DNA of 64,000 bases from Craurococcus roseus (GTDB taxonomy: Bacteria > Pseudomonadota > Alphaproteobacteria > Acetobacterales > Acetobacteraceae): NCBI RefSeq assembly GCF_039523795.1, contig NZ_BAAAFZ010000094.1, positions 1 to 64,000 on the forward strand. Reading direction: 5' to 3'. Position numbers and translations under genes: made by a program. This document shows positions 44,798-54,045 of the stretch, in pieces. Numbering within the stretch: position 1 is the first letter of the stretch; the number at the start of each line of letters is the position of its first letter. The notes under the pieces were generated by a model. It did not search any database and was not told the DNA's origin. It saw nothing but the letters and a program-made list of their open reading frames with translations.

Positions 44798-44802
44798 TAG
44801 CG

Positions 44803-44898
44803 TTGCGTGTAGACGGCGACGGCCAGCGAGGCGCCGCCTCCTATGAGCGCCCCGATGAGCGCCGCCGCCGAACTCAGGAGGGCTGGATCGACTTTCAT
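44803..44898 (-). pseudogene. 5' fragment of a small membrane-anchored protein gene
   Basis: From the ATG at 44898 with GAGGACG before it, the frame reads MKVDPALLSSAAALIGALIG followed by GGASLAVAVYTQRY, a typical N-terminal membrane anchor followed by a basic segment. Similar starts occur in short uncharacterised alphaproteobacterial proteins. The sequence then runs into IS110 DNA at about 44800, so only about 31 residues remain. Confidence 0.5.
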
Positions 44899-44916
44899 TC
44901 GTCCTCGAATGCACCT

Positions 44917-47900
44917 TCACGGGGGGATAGCCCGGGCGCCGACGCTCGGACGCGTCCCGAACTCGACGCGTGTCGCCTCGGACAGCGCCCGGGGTTGAGC
45001 CTGTTCCCGGCCAGCGTCCGGCTGCGGCCTTATCCGGAACCAAGCCACGTAGAGCGCCGGGAGGAAGACGAGGGTGAGGAGGGTGGCGACCGCCAGGCCG
45101 CCCATGATCGCGTAGGCCATCGGACCCCAGAAGACGGTCGGCGCGATCGGGACCATGCCGAGGATGGCGGCCGCCGCGGTCAGCAGGATCGGGCGGAAGC
45201 GGTGCGCCGTGGCCTCGACCACCGCGTCCCAGGGGTGGCGCCCGTGCGCCTTCTCCGTCTCGACCTGGTCGACGAGGATCACCGAGTTGCGGGCGATCAT
45301 GCCGGAAAGGGCGAGCACGCCGAGCAGCGCGACGAAGCCGAGCGGCTTGCCCGATAGCAGCAGGGCCGCGACGACCCCGATGAGGCCAAGCGGGACCACG
45401 CTGACCACCAGGAACAGCCGGCTGAAGCTTTGCATCTGGACCATCAGCACGGTGAGCGTCAGCAGGGCCGCCATCGGCAGCACGGCCATGACCGACCCCT
45501 CCGCCTTGGCGCTCTCCTCCACCGTGCCGCCGACCTCGACGTGGTACCCGCTCGGCAGGCCGGCGTTCAGCGCCGCGATCTCCGGGGCGAGGGACTGCGC
45601 GACCGTGGCGGGCAGCGTGCCGGGCGCGACGTCTGCCTGGACCGTCACAGTCGGTCTGCGGTCTCGGCGCCAAACCAGCGGGTACTCCTGGCCGTACTCT
45701 ATCGAGGCGAACTGGCTCAGGGGGACGGTGCGCCCATTCGGCAGCGGCACCTGCAACGTCCGGATCGTCTCCAGCGACACGCGCTGCTCGGCGGAGGCGC
45801 GGACCAGCACGTCGACGAGGTAGATCCCGTCCCGCACCTGGGTGGCGGTCACGCCGGACACGACCGTGTTCAGGGCCTGCGCCAGGTCCTGGGAGCTCAG
45901 GCCGACGAGGCGGGCCCGGTCCTGGTCGACCTGGATCCGCATCGTGCGCGCCGGCTCCATCCAGTTGTAGTTGACGTTCCGCACCGCGGCCCCGGCCCCC
46001 ACGGCCTGCGCGACGCGGAACGCGATCTCGCGCACCTGGCCCGGTTCCGGGCCGCTCACCCGGTACTGCAGCGGCCAACCCACCGGCGGGCCGAGCTCCA
46101 GCGGGTAGACCCGCCCGGTGGCGCCCGGGAAGTCGTTCTCCAGCGCCCGCTCCAGCCGCGCCTTCACCCGCTCGCGCTGCTCCAGCCCTTTGGTCACGAC
46201 CACGGCCTGGGCGAAGAAGTCGTTCGAGAGCTGCAGGTTGAGGGGCAGGTAGAACCGGACGGCGCCCTGCCCGACATAGGTGCTCCAGTGGTCCACGTCC
46301 CCGTCGCCCTTCAGGAGCCGGTCCAAGCGGGCGGAGGCGTCCCGGGTCGCGTAGATGGAGGCGTTCTCGGGCAGCTGCAGGTCCACCAGCAGCTCGGGGC
46401 GGTCCGAGGAGGGGAAGAACTGCTGCGGGACGAGGCGCATGCCCCAGAGCGAGGCCCCGAACAGGGCCAGCGTGAGCAGGACCGTGACCCAGCGCGCCCG
46501 CATCGCCAGCACGAGCAGGCCGCGGAACGCGCGCATGACGGGGCCGGGCTCGCCGGGGTGGGCCTCCTTGGGCTTGCCGAGGATCCAGACGCCGAGCAGG
46601 GGGGCGAAGACGACCGCGACGACCCAAGACGTGAGCAGCGCGATGGCGACGACGGCGAAGATCGAGAAGGTGTACTCGCCCGCCATGCTGCGGGCGAAGC
46701 CGATGGGCACGAACCCCGCGACCGTGACCAGCGTGCCGGTGAGCATCGGGAAGGCGGTCGAGGTGTAGGCGAAGGTGGCGGCGTGCTCCTTGTCGTCGCC
46801 GTGCTCCAGTCGCGTGACCATGCTCTCGACCGTGATCATGGCGTCGTCGACCAAGAGGCCGAGGGCGATGATGAGGGCGCCCAGCGAGATCCGCTGCAGG
46901 TCGATCCCCCAAACCTCCATGGCCACGAACACGATGGCCAGCACGAGCGGGATCGTCACGGCCACCACGGCGCCCGCCCGCAGGCCGAGGCTGACCAGGC
47001 TCACCGCGAGGACGATGGCGACGGCTTCCCACAGCGCCTCCAGGAACTCGTCCACCGCGTGCTCGACGGTCACCGGCTGGTCGGCGACGAGGTGCGCCTC
47101 GACCCCGACCGGCAAGTCCGCGACGATCTCGGCCATGGCGTGCTCGACGTTGCGCCCGAGCGCCAGGACGTCGCCGCCCGTGCGCATGGCGACGGCGAGA
47201 CCGATGGCGTCCTCCCCGTGGACGCGGAACATCGGCTGCGGGGGGTCGGCGGGACCGCGCGCCACGCGCGCGATGTCGCCCAGGCGGATCATCCGGCCGT
47301 TGGCGACGAAGTTGACCGCCAGGACGTCCTGCTGGGACCGGAAGTCGCCGGAGACCCGGACGAGGATCTTCTCGTCCCCGGTCTGCACCACGCCCGCGGG
47401 CGCGACGGCGTTCTGCGCCTGCAGGGCGGCGACCAGGGCGGCGCGGTCGATCCCTAGGCCCGCCAACCTCTCGGTCGAGAACTCCACGTGGACGCGCTCG
47501 TCCTGCGCGCCGAGGACGTCGATCTTGGATATGTCGGGCAATTGGAGGAGCCGCTTGCGGACCTCGTCCACGTGGTCCCGCAGCTCCTGGCGGGTGAACC
47601 CGTCGGCGGTGAAGCCGTAGACGATGCCGTAGGTGTCGCCGAACTCGTCGTTGAAAAACGGGCCCTGGACGCCCGGCGGCAGCGTGTGGCGGATGTCGCC
47701 CACCTTCTTGCGTACCTGGTACCAGATGTCCGGCACCCGGGCGGCGGGCGTCCGGTCCTTCAGGTAGACGAAGACCGTGGCCTGGCCGGCCGTCGTGTAG
47801 CTCTTCAGGTAGTCCAGGTCCGGCGTCTCTTGGAGCTTGCGCTCGAGGCGGTCCGTGACTTGCTGCAGCGTGTCGCCGACCGTAGCCCCGGGCCATGTGG

Positions 47901-48054
47901 CCCCCACCACCATGGTCTTGATGGTGAAGTCGGGGTCCTCGCTGCGCCCGAGCCTGAGGTAGGACGCGGCGCCCGCGGCCATGAGGACGAGCATGAAGTA
48001 GGCCACCAGGGAGCGGTGCCCGATCGCCCATTCGGAGAGGTTGGAGCGCCTCAT
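44917..48054 (-). CDS. RND efflux pump inner-membrane transporter
   Basis: A 1045-aa AcrB/MdtB-type transporter with the normal 12-helix architecture. It starts RRSNLSEWAIGHRSLVAYFM (TM1), has a first periplasmic domain with KTMVVGATWPGA and QATVFVYLKD, and the TM4 segment LIIALGLLVDDAMITVES carrying the paired Asp residues for proton transfer; a second repeat begins at about 510. The length equals the family norm. The substrate is unknown. It overlaps the stop of the upstream mini-RND gene as ATGA and is preceded by an adaptor lipoprotein gene; no TolC-type gene is nearby. The start at 48054 is fixed by that coupling. Confidence 0.93.
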   Translation of the reverse strand: MRRSNLSEWAIGHRSLVAYFMLVLMAAGAASYLRLGRSEDPDFTIKTMVVGATWPGATVGDTLQQVTDRLERKLQETPDLDYLKSYTTAGQATVFVYLKDRTPAARVPDIWYQVRKKVGDIRHTLPPGVQGPFFNDEFGDTYGIVYGFTADGFTRQELRDHVDEVRKRLLQLPDISKIDVLGAQDERVHVEFSTERLAGLGIDRAALVAALQAQNAVAPAGVVQTGDEKILVRVSGDFRSQQDVLAVNFVANGRMIRLGDIARVARGPADPPQPMFRVHGEDAIGLAVAMRTGGDVLALGRNVEHAMAEIVADLPVGVEAHLVADQPVTVEHAVDEFLEALWEAVAIVLAVSLVSLGLRAGAVVAVTIPLVLAIVFVAMEVWGIDLQRISLGALIIALGLLVDDAMITVESMVTRLEHGDDKEHAATFAYTSTAFPMLTGTLVTVAGFVPIGFARSMAGEYTFSIFAVVAIALLTSWVVAVVFAPLLGVWILGKPKEAHPGEPGPVMRAFRGLLVLAMRARWVTVLLTLALFGASLWGMRLVPQQFFPSSDRPELLVDLQLPENASIYATRDASARLDRLLKGDGDVDHWSTYVGQGAVRFYLPLNLQLSNDFFAQAVVVTKGLEQRERVKARLERALENDFPGATGRVYPLELGPPVGWPLQYRVSGPEPGQVREIAFRVAQAVGAGAAVRNVNYNWMEPARTMRIQVDQDRARLVGLSSQDLAQALNTVVSGVTATQVRDGIYLVDVLVRASAEQRVSLETIRTLQVPLPNGRTVPLSQFASIEYGQEYPLVWRRDRRPTVTVQADVAPGTLPATVAQSLAPEIAALNAGLPSGYHVEVGGTVEESAKAEGSVMAVLPMAALLTLTVLMVQMQSFSRLFLVVSVVPLGLIGVVAALLLSGKPLGFVALLGVLALSGMIARNSVILVDQVETEKAHGRHPWDAVVEATAHRFRPILLTAAAAILGMVPIAPTVFWGPMAYAIMGGLAVATLLTLVFLPALYVAWFRIRPQPDAGREQAQPRALSEATRVEFGTRPSVGARAIPP

Positions 48055-48392
48055 GGCGCGGCCCCCCGGGCCCGCGGAGCGGCGGCCAGCGCGGCGCGGC
48101 CGATGCCGAGGGCCGCCGGCCTCTCGGTCGGGAACCCCACGTGGACGCGCCCGTCCCGCGCGCCGAGGACGTCGATCTTGGATATGTCGGGCAACTGGAG
48201 GAGCCGCTTGCGGACCTCGTCCACGCGGTCCCGCAGCCCCAGACGGGTGAACCCGTCCGCGTCCCCGCTCCACCCGAGCGCGATGCAGGACGCGACACCC
48301 TCAAGCACGAGCACGAGCACGAGCACGAGGAAGGCCACCAGGAAACGGCTATCGACCGCCGATCCGGAGAGGCCGAAGCGTCGCACCATCAT
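48051..48392 (-). CDS. Mini-RND protein: internally deleted RND transporter paralogue
   Basis: A 113-aa product. It begins like an RND transporter with an N-terminal membrane helix (RFLVAFLVLVLVLVLEGVAS), then jumps to a segment (RDRVDEVRKRLLQLPDISKI followed by DVLGARDGRVHVGF) nearly identical to a periplasmic stretch around residues 155-190 of the full transporter encoded downstream. About 120 residues between these parts, and everything after, are missing. Its ATG overlaps the adaptor stop and its TGA overlaps the transporter ATG, so translation coupling is kept on both sides. It could be a deletion relic or a small regulatory subunit. Confidence 0.65.
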   Translation of the reverse strand: MMVRRFGLSGSAVDSRFLVAFLVLVLVLVLEGVASCIALGWSGDADGFTRLGLRDRVDEVRKRLLQLPDISKIDVLGARDGRVHVGFPTERPAALGIGRAALAAAPRARGAAP

Positions 48393-49468
48393 GCGGCGGC
48401 CCCGAGGAGGCGGACCTTCTGGCCCGGGCGCAGCACCTGCACACCGGCGGTGACCACGACCTCCCCCGCTTCCAGCCCTTGCGAGACCACGACGCTCGCC
48501 GGGTCGTAGCGGGCGACGTCCACGTTGCGCAGGGAAACGGTCCGGCTCTGCGGGTCGACCACCCACACCGCCGGGCGACCGTTGGCCTCGGTGAGCGCGC
48601 TCGCCGGGACCTCCACCCCCAGGGGGGCCGCGAGTTGGACGCGGCCGGTGACGGTGGAGCCCAGCCGCATGGCCTCCGGCGGGTCGGCGATGCCGACCTT
48701 GACCTGGAAGGTCCGGGTGGCGGCATCCGCCTGGGGCGAGACCTCCCGGACGCGGCCGGCGGCCGTCACCCTCGGGTCGTCGACGAGGGCGATCCGCACC
48801 ACCGGGTCGCGCGGGGCGGTGCGGACGAGCTCCTCGGGCACGTCGAAGACGGCGTCGCGGCCGCCCTGGCGCGCGAGCTGCACGATCATCTGCCCGGCGC
48901 GCACCACCTCGCCCGGCTCGGCGCCCTTCGCCGTGACCACGCCCGGGGCATCGGCGAGCAGGGTCGTGTAGCCGAGCTGGTCCTCCGCGATGCGCAGCTG
49001 AGCCTGCGCGGAGGTGACCCGGGCCTGGGCGGACAGGTAGGCCTGCTGGGCGTCGTCGAACCGGGCGCGGGGCGTCCAGCCGTCCCGCAGGAGTTCCTGC
49101 TGCCGCCAGAAGGCGAGGCGCGTCTGGGCCAGCACCGCCTCCGCCGACGCGAGATTGGCCTGAGCCGAGCGCAACCCGTTCTGCTGGTCCTGGGGATCGA
49201 GCCGCGCGACGAGCTGGCCCGCCTGGAGCGCATCGCCTACGTCGACGGGCCGCTCGAGGACGCGCCCGTCGATGCGGAAGGCGAGGCTGGCCTGGTCCCT
49301 GGCGCGGACGTGGCCGGTCAGTGAGACGGTCTCGCCCTCCGCGCGGCGCTCGACGGTGATGTACCGGACGGGCCTGGCCTGCGGCGCGGGTGGCGCCGGC
49401 TCGTCGCAGCCCGAGACGGCCGCCGCCACGGCGACCAGGGCGGCAGCTGCGATCGGGAACTTGGGCAT
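48389..49468 (-). CDS. RND efflux periplasmic adaptor lipoprotein
   Basis: A 359-aa membrane fusion protein. The signal peptide ends in the lipobox VSGC (Cys21). The barrel-sandwich halves flank a helical hairpin (FRIDGRVLERPVDVGDALQA, QANLASAEAVLAQTRLAFWR, GYTTLLADAPGVVTAKGAEP), and the beta-barrel and membrane-proximal parts follow (VTGRVQLAAPLGVEVPASAL). It links the RND transporter to an outer-membrane channel that is not encoded here. It follows the phosphate acetyltransferase gene by 19 bp and is translationally coupled to the mini-RND gene. Confidence 0.92.
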   Translation of the reverse strand: MPKFPIAAAALVAVAAAVSGCDEPAPPAPQARPVRYITVERRAEGETVSLTGHVRARDQASLAFRIDGRVLERPVDVGDALQAGQLVARLDPQDQQNGLRSAQANLASAEAVLAQTRLAFWRQQELLRDGWTPRARFDDAQQAYLSAQARVTSAQAQLRIAEDQLGYTTLLADAPGVVTAKGAEPGEVVRAGQMIVQLARQGGRDAVFDVPEELVRTAPRDPVVRIALVDDPRVTAAGRVREVSPQADAATRTFQVKVGIADPPEAMRLGSTVTGRVQLAAPLGVEVPASALTEANGRPAVWVVDPQSRTVSLRNVDVARYDPASVVVSQGLEAGEVVVTAGVQVLRPGQKVRLLGAAA

Positions 49469-49487
49469 GGTGCAGGATTCCTCGGCG

Positions 49488-50915
49488 TCAGGCGGCGGTC
49501 CCGGTCGCGGCGCGGCGCGCGCGGGCCATCAGCACGGCGACCGCGCAGGAGGCGATGCGGGTGCGCTCGGAGTCGGCGCGGCTCGTCAGCACGATCGGCA
49601 CCCGCGCGCCCACCACCACGCCGGCGGCGTCGGCGCCGGCCAGGAAAGAAAGCTGCTTGGCCAGCATGTTGCCCGCCTCGAGGTCCGGCACGACCAGGAT
49701 GTCCGCCTGGCCCGCCACCGGCGAGACGATGCCCTTCTGCCGCGCCGCCTCCGGGCTCACCGCGTTGTCGAAGGCGAGCGGCCCGTCCACGACGCCGCCG
49801 GCGATCTGCCCGCGGTCGGCCATCTTGCACAGCGCCGCGGCGTCCAGCGTCGAGCGCAGGGCGGGGTTGACCGTCTCCACCGCCGAAAGGACGGCGACGC
49901 GCGGCGTGTCGAGGCCCATCGCCCGCGCGAGGTCGATCGCGTTCTGCACGATGTCGCGCTTCTCCGCGAGCGTCGGCGCGATGTTCACCGCGGCGTCGGT
50001 CACCAGCAGCGGCCGCGGATAGGTGGGCACGTCCATGAGGTAGACGTGGCTCAGCCGCCGCTCGGTGCGCAGCCCGGTTTCCGCCGCGACCACCGCGTGC
50101 ATCAGCTCGTCGGTGTGGAGCGAGCCCTTCATCAGGATCTCGGCCTCGCCCGCGCGCACCAGCGCCACGGCCTGCGCCGCGGCTGCCTGGCTGTGCGGCG
50201 CGGGCTCCAGGCGGAAGGCGCTGATGTCCACCCCGGCCGCCTGCGCCGCGGCGCGGATCTTCGCCTCCGGCCCCACGAGGATCGGCGCCACCAGCCCGGC
50301 GGCGGCGACCTCCGCCACCGCGGCGATGGAGGCGGCGTCGCACGGATGCGCCACGGCGACCGGCACGGGCGGCTGGCCCTTCGCATCGGCCAGCAGTTCG
50401 CGGAACCGGCGGTGGCGGTTGAGCCGCACCTCCGGCAGCTCCATGCGCGGCCGGCGCACCTTCTCGGTCGGCGCCTGCACCTCCGCGGTGCCCGACACCA
50501 CCTGCGTCCCATCCTGGTTCAGGCAGGCGCAGTCGAAGACGACACGCTTCTTCTCGGGCTTCTTCTCCCGCGCCGTCACCGTCGCGGTGATGGTGTCGCC
50601 CAGGCCGACCGGCGCGCGGAAGCGCAGGTCCTGCGACAGGTAGATCGTGCCCGGCCCCGGCAGCCGGGTGCCCAGGACGGCGGAGATCAGCGCGCCGCTC
50701 CACATGCCGTGGCCGATGATCTTGTGGAACAGGCCGGTCTCGGCGTAGGCCGGGTCGAGGTGCGCCGGATTCACGTCGCCCGAGACGACGGCGAACAGCT
50801 CGATGTCCTGTTCCGTCAGCCTATGTGAGAGGCTCGCGCTGTCCCCGATTGCGATCTCGTCGAAGGTGCGGTTCTCGATCATGCCGTCGTCCGGCGGAGG
50901 GGTCGCGGTGTCCAT
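49488..50915 (-). CDS. pta: MaoC-like hydratase fused to phosphate acetyl/butyryltransferase
   Basis: A 475-aa bifunctional-type enzyme. Residues about 15-150 are a MaoC hot-dog domain with the hydratase Asp/His pair in GDVNPAHLDPAY. Residues about 165-470 are a phosphate acetyl/butyryltransferase (GLVAPILVGPEAKIRAAAQA, ILMKGSLHTDELMHAVVA, TDAAVNIAPTLAEKRDIVQN). It should convert acyl-CoA plus phosphate to acyl-phosphate, which the acetate kinase encoded at 57612 can use to make ATP, and may hydrate enoyl-CoA. It begins 14 bp after the PHA synthase gene, with GGAGG before the ATG. The MaoC-Pta fusion is a known arrangement. Confidence 0.9.
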   Translation of the reverse strand: MDTATPPPDDGMIENRTFDEIAIGDSASLSHRLTEQDIELFAVVSGDVNPAHLDPAYAETGLFHKIIGHGMWSGALISAVLGTRLPGPGTIYLSQDLRFRAPVGLGDTITATVTAREKKPEKKRVVFDCACLNQDGTQVVSGTAEVQAPTEKVRRPRMELPEVRLNRHRRFRELLADAKGQPPVPVAVAHPCDAASIAAVAEVAAAGLVAPILVGPEAKIRAAAQAAGVDISAFRLEPAPHSQAAAAQAVALVRAGEAEILMKGSLHTDELMHAVVAAETGLRTERRLSHVYLMDVPTYPRPLLVTDAAVNIAPTLAEKRDIVQNAIDLARAMGLDTPRVAVLSAVETVNPALRSTLDAAALCKMADRGQIAGGVVDGPLAFDNAVSPEAARQKGIVSPVAGQADILVVPDLEAGNMLAKQLSFLAGADAAGVVVGARVPIVLTSRADSERTRIASCAVAVLMARARRAATGTAA

Positions 50916-50929
50916 GGGTGGCCTCCGCC

Positions 50930-52765
50930 TCAGCGCTGCAGCACGTAGGTGCCTGGGGCGTCCCCGAGCGGTGGCAGCCCCTTCTCCGGCGTCCCAATCG
51001 GCGGGGGCTCCGCGCCCGGGGTGGAACGGGCGGCCAGCCAGGCTTGCCATTCCGGCCACCAGGAGCCCTGCTTCACCGGCGTGCGCGCCTGCCATTCGTC
51101 GGCGTCGGCGTAGGGCTCGCCGGGGGGCCGGGTGGCGACGCGGTAGCTGCGGTGGGGATGGCCGGGCTCGCTGACGATACCGGCGTTGTGGCCGCCGCTG
51201 GTCAGCACGAACGTCACCTCGGAGTTGACGACGAGGTGGACCTTGTAGACGGAGCGCCAGGGCGCGACATGGTCCGCCTCGGTGCCCACGGCGAAGATCG
51301 GCAGGAAGGGGTCGCTGACCCAGACCGGCCGCCCGTCCGCCTCGTAGCGCCCGCCGGTGAGGTCGTTGCGCAGGAACAGCCGCCGGAGGTACTCCGAGTG
51401 CATGCGGTAGGGCATGCGCGTCGCGTCCGCGTTCCAGGCCATCAGGTCGGTCATCGGGGCCCGCTCGCCCAGCAGGTATTCGCGCACCGCCCGCGACCAG
51501 ACCAGGTCGTTCGAGCGCAGGATCTGGAAGGCGCCGGACATCTGGCTGGTGTCCAGGTAGCCGCGGTCCCACATCATCGCCTCCAGGTAGGCCACCTCGC
51601 CTTCGTCGATGAAGAGCATGAGTTCGCCCGCCTCGGAGAAGTCGCCCTGGGCGGCGAACAGCGTCAGCGACGCCAATCGCTCGTCGCGGTCGCGCCCCAT
51701 GGTCGCGGCCGCGATCATCGCCAGCGTGCCGCCCAGGCAGTAGCCGGCGAGGTGCACCTTCCGCCCCGACACGATGGCCGAGATGGCGTCCATCGCCGCC
51801 ATGACGCCGAGCTTGCGGTAGTCCTCCATGCCGAGGTCACGGTCCTCGGCGGTGGGGTTGCGCCAGGAGATCATGAAGACGGTGTGGCCGCGCTCGGCCA
51901 GGTAGCGGACCAGCGAATTCCCGGGCGAGAGGTCGAGGATGTAGTACTTCATGATCCAGGCCGGCACGATGAGCACCGGCTCGGCCTGCACCGTCTCCGT
52001 CACCGGCGCGTACTGGATCAGCTCGATCAGGCGGTTGCGGAACACCACCTTGCCCGGCGTCACGGCGACCGTCTCGCCGATGCGGAAGGCCTCCGCGCCG
52101 GCGGGGGGCTCGCCGGCCAGCAGCCGCCTCGCGTCCTCGGCGAGGTTCTGCGCGCCCGCCAGCAGGTTGAGCCCGCCGCTCTCCAACGTGGATCGGGCGA
52201 TCTCGGGGCTGGTCCAGAGGAAGTTCGACGGCGAGAGGGCGTCGAGGCGCTGCCGCGCCATGAAGGCCATGCGCGCCTGCGAGAGGCGCTCGACGCCCTC
52301 GATGCCCGTGGTCGCCTCCCGCCACCAATCTTCAGCCAGCAGGAAAGACTGCGCCAGCAGGTTGTAAGGCCACTGCCGCCAGCCCTCGTCCGCAAAGCGT
52401 CGGTCGCCGTGCGCGGGCGCGAAGGGGGCCGGCGTCTCCCGGTCGAAGGTCGACTGCAGCGCGTAGAGGGCGAGGCGCGTCACGTCGCGCGCAGCCTGTT
52501 CGAGCAGCCCGATCTGCTTGCCCGGCGACATGGCCAAGTGCGCGAGCCAGTCGGCCTGGGTGTCCGCCACCGTCGCCGGTGAGATGCCGAGCGTGAGGCG
52601 GGCGAGCCCTGCACGGAAGGCGCGGTCGGCGTTGGCGAGAGCGTGGCGGTCCGGCTCCGGGGCCGGACGCGCGCGGAATGCGACAGGCGAACCGGATCGG
52701 CCATGCCGTCCTGACGCAGGAGACGCAGGGGGCGCCAGCGGCGGAGTGGAGGAAGCTACATCCAT
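50930..52765 (-). CDS. phaC: Polyhydroxyalkanoate synthase
   Basis: A 611-aa class I-type PHA/PHB synthase. An N-terminal domain (WRQWPYNLLAQSFLLAEDWW) precedes an alpha/beta-hydrolase catalytic domain. The lipase-box-like GYCLGG carries nucleophile Cys343, with the catalytic Asp in the AVGTEADHVAPW segment and His in TSGGHNAGIV. It polymerises (R)-3-hydroxyacyl-CoA into storage granules. No PhaA/PhaB/PhaP genes are seen nearby. It is followed after 14 bp by the MaoC-Pta gene and preceded 120 bp away by a secreted fasciclin protein on the same strand; the unit is probably driven from operator copy C. Confidence 0.93.
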   Translation of the reverse strand: MDVASSTPPLAPPASPASGRHGRSGSPVAFRARPAPEPDRHALANADRAFRAGLARLTLGISPATVADTQADWLAHLAMSPGKQIGLLEQAARDVTRLALYALQSTFDRETPAPFAPAHGDRRFADEGWRQWPYNLLAQSFLLAEDWWREATTGIEGVERLSQARMAFMARQRLDALSPSNFLWTSPEIARSTLESGGLNLLAGAQNLAEDARRLLAGEPPAGAEAFRIGETVAVTPGKVVFRNRLIELIQYAPVTETVQAEPVLIVPAWIMKYYILDLSPGNSLVRYLAERGHTVFMISWRNPTAEDRDLGMEDYRKLGVMAAMDAISAIVSGRKVHLAGYCLGGTLAMIAAATMGRDRDERLASLTLFAAQGDFSEAGELMLFIDEGEVAYLEAMMWDRGYLDTSQMSGAFQILRSNDLVWSRAVREYLLGERAPMTDLMAWNADATRMPYRMHSEYLRRLFLRNDLTGGRYEADGRPVWVSDPFLPIFAVGTEADHVAPWRSVYKVHLVVNSEVTFVLTSGGHNAGIVSEPGHPHRSYRVATRPPGEPYADADEWQARTPVKQGSWWPEWQAWLAARSTPGAEPPPIGTPEKGLPPLGDAPGTYVLQR

Positions 52766-52885
52766 GTCGGGTCTCCGTCCGCAGGACGCCGGGCCATAGG
52801 GTGACGACGCGCACGGGCCGTCGTACCGTTCGGGTATGTGGCCGATAGGCTGCTACGCGCGGATGATGAGCGAACCGTCTAAGCG

Positions 52886-53434
52886 CTACCGCGCGAGAAC
52901 AGCATCAACGATGTGCACCACGCCGTTGCTGCAGGGAATGTCGGCTTGCACGACATGGGCGGGCTCAATGCGGTGTGCGCCGCCGCCTTCGAACCCGCCA
53001 GCTCCAGGAGCCAGGGCATAGCGTCCGTCACTGCCGCGCTGGATGATCAGCTCGTTGCCGTTCCTCGTCCGGATCGTCGCCCGCTCCTGCCCTCGCACCT
53101 CGCTCGCCATGTGCTTGCCGTCGACGATGTGCGCGTTGACCACCGCTGGAGCACGTATGGGGTCGATATCCTGGGTAGGCTGCGATCCCATCAGATCGTT
53201 GCGGACATTGACTGGCACCTTTTGGATCGCCGCGTTGGTTGGGACGAGGAAGGTGAAGGGCCCAGGGCCAAGAAGCAGGCTCGCTTGGCCGGTCCGGTTC
53301 AGCGCGCCGACAAAGTCACTGAGTTCCTGCTTCTGCGACATCACGGCCAAGCAGTCCTGCGCCCATGCGGTGGTGCTGCCGAGGCAGAGCGCAGCCGCAG
53401 TGGCCGTACCAACCAAGGAGAATCGCGGTTTCAT
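52886..53434 (-). CDS. Secreted fasciclin (FAS1) domain protein
   Basis: A 182-aa protein with a signal peptide (MKPRFSLVGTATAAALCLGS, cleaved after AWA) and a single FAS1 domain: ELSDFVGALNRTGQASLLLG, GPFTFLVPTNAAIQKVP, and the H2-type VVNAHIVDGKHM with C-terminal SNGVVHIVDAVL. FAS1 proteins act in surface adhesion or matrix association. Two Cys in the mature part may form a disulphide. GGAGGAGG lies before the ATG at 53434. It is the first gene downstream of operator copy C (96 bp). Confidence 0.9.
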   Translation of the reverse strand: MKPRFSLVGTATAAALCLGSTTAWAQDCLAVMSQKQELSDFVGALNRTGQASLLLGPGPFTFLVPTNAAIQKVPVNVRNDLMGSQPTQDIDPIRAPAVVNAHIVDGKHMASEVRGQERATIRTRNGNELIIQRGSDGRYALAPGAGGFEGGGAHRIEPAHVVQADIPCSNGVVHIVDAVLAR

Positions 53435-53530
53435 CGGTGGTCCTCCTCCAAACGGGCCGGCTGCGGCTGACCTGGGGGAGCAGGCCCCAACCGCCCGGAC
53501 AGCACCTTGGTAGCGTGCCGAGCGCCCGGG

Positions 53531-53570
53531 GCGGGGTGAGATCCGGTAAGTCGCGGTTAGACGCGGTGAG
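53531..53570 (-). promoter_or_regulatory. Operator element copy C: four 10-bp direct repeats before the fasciclin/phaC unit
   Basis: Read on the minus strand: CTCACCGCGT, CTAACCGCGA, CTTACCGGAT, CTCACCCCGC. The spacing is exactly 10 bp and the orientation towards the downstream gene is the same as in the other copies. The distance to the fasciclin start (96 bp) is almost the same as for copy A and adhP (98 bp), although the sequences around the element differ. That argues for a functional site rather than a recent duplication. Confidence 0.75.
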
Positions 53571-53641
53571 CCGGTCTCCAAAGCCGCGACTTGCGAAAGG
53601 AACTTCGGTCGCGGCGCAGTCGGCGTCGCGCACCCCGCGTC

Positions 53642-53875
53642 AGCTACGACGGCGAGGTCTCGAAGAGCGGTGACGTGGTGACCCGGATCTCCACGTCCGG
53701 GACGGACGGTGTGCTCCTAGCGCGGGTTGCGCTGTGGCCTGCCCTCAAGGCCTGGGGCGCACGGCTGGCCAAGAGGCGGGCGGCGTGAAGGCGCCTGCCG
53801 CGCTCATCAGGAAGCCGGCCGCCGTCGTACGCCGCGTGCGGGGCTACGGCGCCGAGTTCCGCTGCGCATTTCCAG
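53642..53875 (+). pseudogene. C-terminal remnant of an IS110/IS1111-type transposase
   Basis: The frame SYDGEVSKSGDVVTRISTSG followed by LKAWGARLAKRRAA, then after a frameshift near 53785 VKAPAALIRKPAAVVRRVRG ending EFRC, matches the tail of IS110/IS1111 transposases (G.ISK.GD...R, LK.W...A.RRG..KA..A.ARKLAVI.HRMW.D...F.W). The catalytic N-terminal domain is absent. It lies just upstream of operator copy C. Confidence 0.6.
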
Positions 53876-54045
53876 GCCGACCGGGGTCGGTGCGATCAGG
53901 CCACGCCTTCGGGCTTCGAACACACCGGACAGCGACACGTCATCACAGGGGTGCACGACGGTGGTCGGCATCGGCTCAAGCTCACGGGCTCGGGCGGCGA
54001 GTGTTCGTGGCTCAGGTGTGGCCTGGCGGCTCGCCGTTCCGTCGC

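Noticed and set aside
45430..47457. 675-codon plus-strand frame antisense to the RND gene
   Set aside because: His/Arg/Asp-rich low-complexity translation, typical mirror of a GC-rich gene.
43838..48304. 1488-codon minus-strand frame spanning YcaO upstream region to RND
   Set aside because: Low-complexity translation antisense or out of frame to the RND transporter; caused by high GC.
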